The position numbers and the translations under genes are program-made. Below, one piece after another: positions 8,076-14,658 of a DNA stretch of 35,134 bases; the first letter of the stretch is position 1; each line of letters opens with the position of its first letter. This DNA comes from Streptomyces monashensis. Lineage in GTDB: Bacteria; Actinomycetota; Actinomycetes; Streptomycetales; Streptomycetaceae. A model generated the notes under the pieces. It worked only from the letters and a program-made list of their open reading frames with translations. It was not told where the DNA came from and did not search any database. The stretch spans positions 1 to 35,134 of the forward strand of contig NZ_MLYO01000074.1 of assembly GCF_001866665.1 (NCBI RefSeq), read 5' to 3'.

Positions 8076-8115
8076 CGGCTCCCGGCGCCCGCCGCACCGC
8101 GGGTGCCGGGAGCCG
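8076..8115 (+). terminator. Strong 17-pair hairpin terminator
   Basis: CGGCTCCCGGC... pairs with ...GCCGGGAGCCG over 17 positions with a single G-T pair and a 6-base loop. It starts 27 bases after the dienelactone hydrolase stop and has no T-tract. Confidence 0.8.
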
Positions 8116-8130
8116 ATCTCGTTCCACGCA

Positions 8131-8136
8131 TTGACA
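8131..8136 (+). promoter_or_regulatory. Consensus -35 TTGACA of the GH64 gene
   Basis: A perfect TTGACA lies 98 bp before the GTG start. The expected -10 position (about 8154-8160) is poor (GAGTCT) and overlaps the start of the LacI-type palindrome. The promoter therefore looks built to be blocked by a repressor at -10/+1. Confidence 0.5.
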
Positions 8137-8157
8137 TGCACGCGGTTGCACCACGAG

Positions 8158-8175
8158 TCTGAGAGCGCTCTCAGA
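8158..8175. promoter_or_regulatory. Perfect LacI-family operator palindrome
   Basis: TCTGAGAGCGCTCTCAGA is a perfect 18-bp palindrome with the central CG step typical of LacI-family operators. It differs from the CebR box (TGGGAGCGCTCCCA) by one base in each half of the 14-bp core. It sits at the presumed -10/+1 of the glucanase promoter, so repression relieved by a beta-glucan oligosaccharide is the natural reading. No LacI-family gene lies in the window. Confidence 0.72.
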
Positions 8176-8178
8176 ACT

Positions 8179-8200
8179 GGTACGGACCAATATCCGTACC
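8179..8200. promoter_or_regulatory. Second inverted repeat before the GH64 gene
   Basis: GGTACGGA-CCAATA-TCCGTACC has perfect 8-bp arms around a 6-bp spacer, three bases after the LacI-type palindrome and 28 bases before the start codon. It could be a second operator for a different regulator, or a 5'-UTR stem-loop. Confidence 0.5.
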
Positions 8201-8228
8201 ACCCCGACCCCACACGGAGGTATGGAGA

Positions 8229-9428
8229 GTGCCGCATCAACTCACGCGCCCCGCGCTGCCCTTGGCGGCCGTGGCGGCCCTGGTCGGCGGAGCGCTCGCC
8301 CTCGGCGCCCCGGACCGCGCCGGCGCCGCCGTCCCCGACACCCTCGCGCTGACGATCACCAACGACTCGGGCCGCTCCGAACCGGTCTACGTCTACGACC
8401 TCGGCACCCAGCTCTCCTCCGGAGCGCAGGGCTGGGCCGACGCGAACGGCGCCTTCCACGCCTGGCCCGCGGGCGGCAATCCGCCGACCCCCGCGCCGGA
8501 CGCGTCGATCGCGGGCCCCACACCCGGCCGGTCGACCACCATCCGGATACCGAAGTTCTCCGGCCGGATCTACTTCTCCTACGGCCAGAAGCTGGACTTC
8601 CGGCTCACCACCGGCGGACTCGTCCAGCCCGCCGTGCAGAACCCGTCCGACCCGAACCGGGACATCCTCTTCAACTGGTCCGAGTACACGCTGAACGACT
8701 CGGGGCTGTGGCTCAACAGCACCCAGGTGGACATGTTCTCGGCGCCGTACGCGGTCGGGGTGAAGCGGGCCGACGGCAGCGTGAGCACCACCGGCCATCT
8801 CAAGTCCGGTGGCTATACCGGCTTCTTCGACGCCCTGCGCGCACAGTCCGGCGGCTGGTCCGGACTGGTCCAGACCCGCTCCGACGGCACCGTGCTGCGT
8901 GCGCTGTCCCCGCTGTACGGCGTGGAGACGGGTGCCCTGCCGGCGAACGTGATGGACGACTACGTGAGCCGGGTCTGGCAGAAGTACGCGACCAGCACGC
9001 TGACCGTGACGCCGTTCGCGGACCAGCCGGACACCAAGTACTTCGGGCGGGTCTCGGGGGACGTCATGAACTTCACGGACGCCTCGGGCACGGTCGTCAC
9101 CAGCTTCCAGAAGCCGGACGCGGACAGCGTCTTCGGCTGCCACAAGCTGCTCGACGCGCCGAACGACAACGTCCGCGGTCCCATCTCCCGCACGCTGTGC
9201 GCCGGTTTCAACCGTTCGACCCTGCTGACGAGTTCGAACCAGCCGGACACCACGCCCGGCGACTTCTACCACGACGCGGTGACCAACCAGTACGCCCGCG
9301 CGGTCCACGGCCAGATGGCCGACGGCAAGGCCTACGCGTTCGCCTTCGACGACGTCGGCAACCAGGAGTCGCTGGTGAACGACGGCGCTCCGCAGCAGGC
9401 GTACCTCACGCTGGACCCGCTGAGCTGA
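8229..9428 (+). CDS. Secreted GH64 endo-beta-1,3-glucanase (laminarinase)
   Basis: A 399-residue exported enzyme. Residues 1-34 form a Sec signal peptide ending in GAA. The mature part is a GH64 domain, which cuts beta-1,3-glucans such as laminarin and fungal wall glucan, often into laminaripentaose. The catalytic pair is E152 in NWSEY and D168 in QVDMF. Their 16-residue spacing matches the Glu154/Asp170 pair that I recall for the Streptomyces matensis enzyme. No carbohydrate-binding module follows; the protein ends with the domain. GTG 8229 has GGAGG at 8216-8220; the nearby ATG 8222 is out of frame. It is a single-gene unit with its own terminator and a doubly palindromic promoter. Confidence 0.93.
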   Translation: MPHQLTRPALPLAAVAALVGGALALGAPDRAGAAVPDTLALTITNDSGRSEPVYVYDLGTQLSSGAQGWADANGAFHAWPAGGNPPTPAPDASIAGPTPGRSTTIRIPKFSGRIYFSYGQKLDFRLTTGGLVQPAVQNPSDPNRDILFNWSEYTLNDSGLWLNSTQVDMFSAPYAVGVKRADGSVSTTGHLKSGGYTGFFDALRAQSGGWSGLVQTRSDGTVLRALSPLYGVETGALPANVMDDYVSRVWQKYATSTLTVTPFADQPDTKYFGRVSGDVMNFTDASGTVVTSFQKPDADSVFGCHKLLDAPNDNVRGPISRTLCAGFNRSTLLTSSNQPDTTPGDFYHDAVTNQYARAVHGQMADGKAYAFAFDDVGNQESLVNDGAPQQAYLTLDPLS

Positions 9429-9445
9429 CGGCGGCCTCACCTGCC

Positions 9446-9474
9446 GCGGTCCCGCACCAGGGGTGCGGGACCGC
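9446..9474 (+). terminator. Perfect 12-pair hairpin terminator after GH64
   Basis: GCGGTCCCGCAC-CAGGG-GTGCGGGACCGC is a perfect 12-bp stem with a 5-base loop, 17 bases after the stop codon. There is no T-tract. Confidence 0.8.
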
Positions 9475-9500
9475 GTCCGTGCGGGCTCACGGCTGCCGGA

Positions 9501-9629
9501 TCAGCCGGTCGTCAGGGCGGTGCCGTCCACGACGAAGCCGGTCTGCAGCGAGACGTCCTCCACGCCGTTGAACTTCAGCGTGGCCGTCGGGCCCGCCGGC
9601 GAGGAGGTGCGATGCGCTGGGGAGAAATG
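9501..9629 (-). pseudogene. 3' remnant of a lost secreted-type protein gene
   Basis: On the minus strand a 35-codon stretch ending in TGA (9501-9503) reads TSSPAGPTATLKFNGVEDV and then SLQTGFVVDGTALTTG. All of its codons end in G or C, the signature of real Streptomyces coding DNA. Upstream the frame meets a stop at 9630-9632 with no start codon between, and the GC3 pattern fades. The text resembles the end of a beta-sandwich domain of a secreted or carbohydrate-binding protein, but the family is not recognised. I read it as the surviving 3' end of a deleted gene. Confidence 0.45.
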
Positions 9630-9814
9630 TCAGCCTCGACCCGCACATGTCAGCCACGAGGTGACCATTCGAGGTCGGTCGCTGACCTGCCGGGACGGAA
9701 TCGGCGACTCCGCCGCCCCGGGCGGAGAGCGACCGGCTCGGACGGCTGCTCGACGCCCTGCGGCCGACAGGGCGAAGGACCCGGCGGATGCGGTGCGTGA
9801 CAGGATTGCCGATC
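9630..9814. other. Gap before the SDR gene, no intact gene
   Basis: Together with 9429-9629 this makes a 386-bp stretch without an intact gene. It holds the GH64 terminator, the gene remnant, and then sequence with no convincing coding frame up to the SDR start. A TGACAGGATTGCC word just before ATG 9815 may be part of the SDR promoter. Confidence 0.4.
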
Positions 9815-10555
9815 ATGAGCAGCGAACAGAGCGAGCGGCCCGTTGCCCTGGTCACCGGATCCACGTCGGGGATCGGCGAGGCCGTGGCGCGGCGGCTGGC
9901 GGCCGACGGCATGCGGGTGGTCGTGCACTCGCGCAGCAGCACGCGGGCCGGCGAGGCCCTGGCGACCGAGCTGGGCGGCGCCTACGTACGGGCCGACCTG
10001 GAGGCGGAGGACGAGACGCGCGGGCTGGTCGAGGCCGCGCTCGGCCGGTACGGGCGGCTGGACGTGCTGGTGAACAACGCCGGCGTCAGCTGGCCGATCC
10101 CGCACGCCGACCTGGCCGCCGCGACGCCGGCGGACTGGCGGCGGCTGCTGGAGGTCAACCTCATCGCGCCCTGGGTCCTGTGCACCGCGGCGCTTCCGGC
10201 GCTGCGCACGGCCCCCGGCGGCGGAAGCATCGTGAACATCACCAGCCACGCCGGGGTACGGCCCAAGGGTTCGTCGGTGCCGTACGCGGCGAGCAAGGCG
10301 GCGCTGAACCACGTGACCCGGCTGCTCGCCGCCGCGCTCGCACCGGACGTGCGGGTGAACGCGGTCGCCCCGGGCCTGGTGGACACGCCGATGACGCGGG
10401 ACTGGACGCAGGCGCACGAACTGTGGCGCGAACGCGCCCCCATGCGCCGCCCGGCCCGGCCCGCCGACGTGGCCGGCCTGGTCGCGTCGGTGCTCGCCAG
10501 CACCTACCTGACCGGCGAGGTCATCCTGCTCGACGGCGGCCTGAACCTGACCTGA
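9815..10555 (+). CDS. SDR-family NAD(P)-dependent oxidoreductase
   Basis: A 246-residue classical short-chain dehydrogenase/reductase. The cofactor loop TGSTSGIG is at 14-21, the structural NNAG at 87-90, the catalytic Ser at S144 (NITSHAG), and YxxxK at Y157/K161 (YAASK). The C-terminal VAPGLVDTPM and the LDGGLN ending are typical of 3-oxoacyl-ACP-reductase-like and sugar-dehydrogenase-like SDRs. R39-R43 after beta-strand 2 (HSRSSTR) suggest NADP preference. ATG 9815 was chosen; the longer frame adds only nine residues and lacks a ribosome-binding site. The substrate is unknown. Confidence 0.9.
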   Translation: MSSEQSERPVALVTGSTSGIGEAVARRLAADGMRVVVHSRSSTRAGEALATELGGAYVRADLEAEDETRGLVEAALGRYGRLDVLVNNAGVSWPIPHADLAAATPADWRRLLEVNLIAPWVLCTAALPALRTAPGGGSIVNITSHAGVRPKGSSVPYAASKAALNHVTRLLAAALAPDVRVNAVAPGLVDTPMTRDWTQAHELWRERAPMRRPARPADVAGLVASVLASTYLTGEVILLDGGLNLT

Positions 10556-10608
10556 CGCCCCGGGCCCCCGCCAACCCCCGCCGACCGGCGCGTTGTTACG
10601 GTGCAGGC

Positions 10609-12111
10609 GTGTCTGACTCCTCACGCGATACCGCACAGGGCGCCGGCTGGGGCTCGGCCGAGCCCGGTGCCTACAAGCAGCTGATGCCGGACCACGTCGA
10701 GAAGGTCTCCTGGCTCGATCCACGGACGCTGTGGGCCGCCCGCAACGGCGTGCTGGCGTCCTGGTTCGGCGATCCGACGGGCCGCACCCGCAGCCGCTGG
10801 GTCGCCCGCCGGGAGGCGGCCGGGGCGCCCGCGGACAAGGTGATCCGACGTGCGGTCCCCGACGTCTTCTCCTTCATGGTCGTCGGGGACACCGGCGAGG
10901 GCGACGACCCTCAGTACGCCGTCGTGCCGGGCTTTCTGAAGGCGAGTCAGGACACCGACTTCGCGGTGGTCACGAGCGACGTGATCTACCCCGTCGGCAC
11001 CGCCGACGACTACCACGACAAGTTCTTCCGCCCCTACCAGGACTATCCCGCGCCGATCTACGCGATACCCGGCAACCACGACTGGTACGAGGACCTCGGC
11101 GCGTTCATGCGCGTCTTCTGCGCCGACACCCCGCCCCTCGACCCCGAGCCCCGGCCCCGTCCGCTCACCCCCGCCTGGTGGCGCGCCCTGCTGTGGCACC
11201 GTCCCGCCCCGACCGACGAGCAACGCCTCGCCGCCGCCCGGGAGTTGCGCGCGAAGCCCGGTCAGCGGGCCGAGCAGCCGGGGCCGTACTGGGCGATCGA
11301 CGCGGGGCCCGTGCGGATCGTCGGCATCGACACCGGGCTGCTGGGCACGATCGACGCCGAACAGGGCTCCTGGCTGCGCGCGGTGTCCCGGGGACCGAAG
11401 CCGAAGATCCTCGTCACCGGTTCACCGCTGTACGTCGACGGCGAGCACCACCCGTGCGCCATCGAGGGCGGCGGCACGGTGGACGACATCGTCAGGGACC
11501 CGGAGCACCACTACGTGGCCGCGATCGGCGGTGACATCCACAACTACCAGCGATATCCGGTCGACGTGGACGGCCGCACCATCCAGTACGTGGTCTCCGG
11601 CGGCGGCGGTGCGTTCATGCACGCCACGCACACCATTCCGCGCGTGTCGGTCGGCGGTGTCACCGAGCGGGACTTCCGCTGCTATCCGCTGCGCGGCGAC
11701 TCGCTGGCCTTCTACGGCCGCCTGTACGGCCGCCGGCTGCGCCTGCCCCGCTTCTTCGGCCTCACCGAGTCCGAGGCCACGGCCGTCGTCGCCGAGCGGC
11801 TCGGCATCGAGCCGGGGCGCGCGCCCGGTCCGGACGCCCGGGTGACCCGGCGCACCCGGCTGGTGGCGAGCCTGCTCGGCACGGGCGGCCGCCCGGACCG
11901 CACGTCCCGGTTCCGGCTGCCCGTGCGCAAGGCGTACACCTCGCTGTTCTCACCCGGCTCGGCCACCTACAGCCCGCCGTTCTTCAAGTGCTTCCTGCGA
12001 CTCGACGTCGCCCCGGAGGAGGTCCGGCTGCGCTGCTTCGCCGCGACCGGCAACCGTGCGCAGGAGATCGATCCGCCGGTCGAGGACGAGGTCGTCATCC
12101 CGCTGAAGTGA
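10609..12111 (+). CDS. Calcineurin-like metallophosphoesterase
   Basis: A 500-residue protein of the calcineurin-like metallophosphoesterase superfamily. The dimetal motifs run GDTGEGD (93-99), SDVIYP (123-128, with Ser where the family usually has Gly before the metal Asp), GNHDWY (155-160) and GGDIHNYQRY (307-316). A region after the third motif (about 170-225) is an Arg/Pro-rich insertion. The C-terminal 150 residues are an extra domain found in large actinobacterial members. No signal peptide or membrane segment is seen. The start GTG 10609 (MSDSSRD) follows a TACGGT -10-like word by about ten bases, suggesting a leaderless mRNA. The substrate is unknown. Confidence 0.87.
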   Translation: MSDSSRDTAQGAGWGSAEPGAYKQLMPDHVEKVSWLDPRTLWAARNGVLASWFGDPTGRTRSRWVARREAAGAPADKVIRRAVPDVFSFMVVGDTGEGDDPQYAVVPGFLKASQDTDFAVVTSDVIYPVGTADDYHDKFFRPYQDYPAPIYAIPGNHDWYEDLGAFMRVFCADTPPLDPEPRPRPLTPAWWRALLWHRPAPTDEQRLAAARELRAKPGQRAEQPGPYWAIDAGPVRIVGIDTGLLGTIDAEQGSWLRAVSRGPKPKILVTGSPLYVDGEHHPCAIEGGGTVDDIVRDPEHHYVAAIGGDIHNYQRYPVDVDGRTIQYVVSGGGGAFMHATHTIPRVSVGGVTERDFRCYPLRGDSLAFYGRLYGRRLRLPRFFGLTESEATAVVAERLGIEPGRAPGPDARVTRRTRLVASLLGTGGRPDRTSRFRLPVRKAYTSLFSPGSATYSPPFFKCFLRLDVAPEEVRLRCFAATGNRAQEIDPPVEDEVVIPLK

Positions 12112-12178
12112 TCACACCGTTGTCACATCGGCCTGCCAGAATCGGGGCAGTGCCGGCGTACGACCGTTGGAGGAGCCC

Positions 12179-13207
12179 GTGCCGTCCACCCCACGCCCGC
12201 TGCGCAAGCTGGGCTTTCTCACCATCGGCCTGTTCGACGCCGCGGATCCGGCGCGGGGCCACGAGTCCACACTGGAGATCATCGAGCTGGGCGAGCGGCT
12301 GGGCTTCGACAGTGCCTGGGTCCGCCACCGCCACCTCCAGTACGGCATCTCCTCCCCGGTGGCGGTCCTCGCGGCGGCCTCCCAGCGCACCCGGCGCATC
12401 GAGCTGGGCACGGCGGTGATCCCGCTGGGCTGGGAGAACCCCCTGCGCCTCGCCGAGGACCTGGCGACCGTGGACCTGCTGTCCGGCGGCCGGCTGAACC
12501 CGGGCGTGAGCGTCGGCCCGCCGATGCACTACGACCACATCAAGCAGGCCCTGCACCCGGACACCGCCGACGCCGAGGACTTCTCCTACGAGCGGGTGCG
12601 GCGGCTGCTGGACTTCGTACGCGGCAAGCCCGCCAGCGACTTCAGCGGGGTCGAGGGCTTCGAGGTGTTCTCGGACGTGGTCCAGCCGCACTCCCCCGGC
12701 CTCGGCCGGCGGCTGTGGTACGGCGGCGCCAGCCTCGGCTCGGCGCGCTGGGCCGGTGAGCACGGGATGAACTTCCTGACCAGCAGTGTCGTCAAGGCCG
12801 AAGACCCGCACGGGGAGCCGGACTTCGCCGCGATCCAGCTGGGGCTGATCCGGGAGTTCCGCGCCCACCACCCCGACGGCGAGGCCGCCCGGGTCTCGCA
12901 GGGTCTGGTCGTGATCCCCACCGACTCCGCGAGCCCGGCGCAGCGTGCCAAGTACGAGGCCTACGCGGCCGAGCGCCTGCCCCGCACGGCCTCCCCGCAA
13001 GGCCCCGGGCGGCTGTTGTTCGCACCGGACCTGGTGGGCACCTCGGAGCAGATCGCCGAACGGCTGCAGGCGCACGCCGCGTTCCGCGAGGTCGACGAGG
13101 TCGCGTTCGCGCTGCCGTTCACCTTCGAGCACGAGGACTACGTCCAGATACTCACCGACATGGCGACGAACCTGGCCCCCGCCCTCGGCCGGCGCCCCGC
13201 GAGCTGA
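12179..13207 (+). CDS. LLM-class flavin-dependent oxidoreductase (luciferase-like)
   Basis: A 342-residue TIM-barrel flavoenzyme of the bacterial luciferase-like monooxygenase class. It shows LGFLTIGLFDA at the start, ELGERLGFDSAWVRHRH, RIELGTAVIPLGWENPLRLAEDLATVDLLSGGRL (70-105 region, the most conserved part) and GGASLGSARWAGEHGMNFL, a phosphate-binding loop for FMN or F420. Such enzymes oxidise or reduce small molecules; the substrate is unknown. GTG 12179 is chosen over the TTG at 12167, because GGAGG at 12169-12173 then sits at the right distance. It follows the metallophosphoesterase by 67 bp and may share its transcript. Confidence 0.9.
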   Translation: MPSTPRPLRKLGFLTIGLFDAADPARGHESTLEIIELGERLGFDSAWVRHRHLQYGISSPVAVLAAASQRTRRIELGTAVIPLGWENPLRLAEDLATVDLLSGGRLNPGVSVGPPMHYDHIKQALHPDTADAEDFSYERVRRLLDFVRGKPASDFSGVEGFEVFSDVVQPHSPGLGRRLWYGGASLGSARWAGEHGMNFLTSSVVKAEDPHGEPDFAAIQLGLIREFRAHHPDGEAARVSQGLVVIPTDSASPAQRAKYEAYAAERLPRTASPQGPGRLLFAPDLVGTSEQIAERLQAHAAFREVDEVAFALPFTFEHEDYVQILTDMATNLAPALGRRPAS

Positions 13208-13328
13208 CCGGCGCCCGCTCCTCGTCGCCGGGTCGGGGCTGATGGCATCCGTCGGACCGGCTCCGGAATCGATCGTGGCCCCTTTCGCGCCCGGGCACGT
13301 CGAACTCCCCGACGACCACCGGTCATCC

Positions 13329-13760
13329 CTACTGGTCCTCGACACGCTCCGATGCGGCGGCCTCCCCCGTCGGCGTGCTGAGGATGCCGAGGAGTTCCTC
13401 GCTGCGGCTGCCGGGCTCCGCGTGGAAGGCGACCTGGGGGTGGGTCAGATGGCTGGTGCGGCCGCGCCGGGGCCGCACCTCGCGCCGGGCCCGCAGCGTG
13501 CGGAAGCGTTCGCTGCGCAGGGACGGCTCGCCGACCGGGACCTGCCGCGAGCGGCGCCCGGGCCGTGGCGCGGTGGCGGGCCGGTCCTGGGCGAGCGAGA
13601 CGAGGGGGGGCGGTGGCGTCGGCGTCCAGCCGCAGCACGCGCGCGATGGCTGCGGTCCCGGCCCTGCTCCAGCCGCAGGTAGTGGCCGGAGCTGATGCCG
13701 GCGAGCATCGCGACCTCCTCGCGGCGCAGCCCGCCGCCGGGCAGCCCCACGGGCCCCGGC
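13329..13760 (-). pseudogene. Decayed XRE/MmyB-type regulator
   Basis: Minus-strand remnants of an XRE regulator with MmyB-like ligand-binding domain, spread over three frames. From 13750 down: GLRREEVAMLAGIS then SGHYLRLEQGRDRS (HTH end). The frame then changes to AIARVLRLDADATA around 13649-13609. After the seven-G run at 13604-13610 it changes again to LVSLAQDRPATAPRP, GEPSLRSERFRTLRARREV and HPQVAFHAEPGSRSEELLG, ending at the TAG at 13331. These blocks occur in this order in intact proteins of about 280 residues; here only about 150 residues' worth remain, and the first part of the HTH domain and much of the ligand domain are gone. It cannot make a functional protein. Confidence 0.75.
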
Positions 13761-13799
13761 GCAAGGTGGACGAAGAGGCCACCGGGGGAACAACGGCCC

Positions 13800-14216
13800 G
13801 GAGTGCAGCCGACCGGGCCGCACGTCTTCGGCCCGCCGAAGGACCGCGCCCGGGCGGTGGCGATCCTGCGCGCCGCACCGAGGTGGGCGCCCGCCGGGGT
13901 GCAGAACCTCTACAACCTGGCCAACCGGCGGGACGACGCGCTGCTGGGGCGTACGGCGGCGCTGGACATCGCGTTCGTGCCGTACTTCCCCCTCGGCGGC
14001 TTCACCCCGCTCCAGTCCGGGACGCCGGCCAAGGTCGCCGCCCGTCTGGAGGCCTCGTCGCAGCAGGCGGCACTGGCCTGACTGCTGCGCCGTTCCCCGA
14101 ACATCGCGCTGATCCCCGGCACGTCGTCCCCGGAGCATCTGCGGGAGAACATCGCCGCCACGAGCCTGGAGCTGCCTGCGGACGCGCTGGCCGAACGGGA
14201 CGGCATCGGGGGCTGA
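13800..14216 (+). pseudogene. Decayed aldo/keto reductase with in-frame TGA
   Basis: Plus-strand remnant of an aldo/keto reductase. A short N-terminal block (13800-13875, TGPHVFGPPKDRARAVAIL) is fused to the C-terminal third from 13899 (VQNLYNLANRRDDALL, IAFVPYFPLGGFTPLQSG). About 120 residues, including the catalytic Asp-Tyr-Lys-His core, are missing. At 14079-14081 TGA replaces the Trp codon of the family's ALAWLLRRSPNI motif, while the frame runs on unbroken to the natural TGA at 14214. A deletion plus a nonsense change show a dead gene. It is divergent from the equally decayed MmyB regulator, the usual arrangement for that regulator and its target. Confidence 0.8.
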
Positions 14217-14658
14217 CGGGCCGCCGGATGCGCGGGCCCTCGAGGGGTGATCCCCGCGGGGCGAGTACGGCACGGCCGGTGGCACAGGGCACCACGGATC
14301 CCCACCGGGCCCGCTCGATGCGCACCGGGCGTCCACTGGCGCCGGGCCCCGGTGGCACGCGACGTACGGTGATGCGCCGCGGGCCGGCCTGGACCCGGCA
14401 AGGGTGGAGCGCCACCGCACGGCGCAGGGCGTCCCGGCACGCGAGGACGGCGGGGTGTCGGCCGCGACCGCCGCGGACGACGGTGTACCGATCGAAGGCG
14501 CGAGCCGAGGCGCGGGACTTCCACGCCGCGCTGCCCGGCCACACACCTACCCCAGGACACCGCCTGGCGGGGTGACGAGCGGATCCCCGCCCGGATCGTG
14601 GAGCGCTGCTCCACCCTGCGCGCCGCGGTCGACGGACAGCTCGCGGCCGCGGGATCGA
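14217..14658. other. 442-bp gap with no intact gene
   Basis: No reading frame here has convincing coding character from end to end. Near 14555-14657 a plus-strand segment reads QDTAWRGDERIPARIVERC and STLRAAVDGQLAAAG with GC-rich third positions and no start codon. A frame-shifted stretch, KARAEARDFHAALPGHTP, lies just upstream. It may be another gene remnant next to the two pseudogenes; the family is not recognised. Confidence 0.35.

Noticed and set aside
8176..8191. DasR-like site ACTGGTACGGACCAAT
   Set aside because: Only 12 of 16 positions fit the consensus and the central CTAG is absent; the longer GGTACGGA inverted repeat explains it better.
13565..14575. A 336-residue plus-strand frame across the decayed region
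   Set aside because: It crosses both remnants in the wrong frame and is Arg/Gly/Ala-rich; the homologous blocks are in other frames.
13208..14658. Mobile-element scar as the cause of the gene decay
   Set aside because: No transposase fragment, terminal inverted repeats or target duplication could be seen around the pseudogenes.
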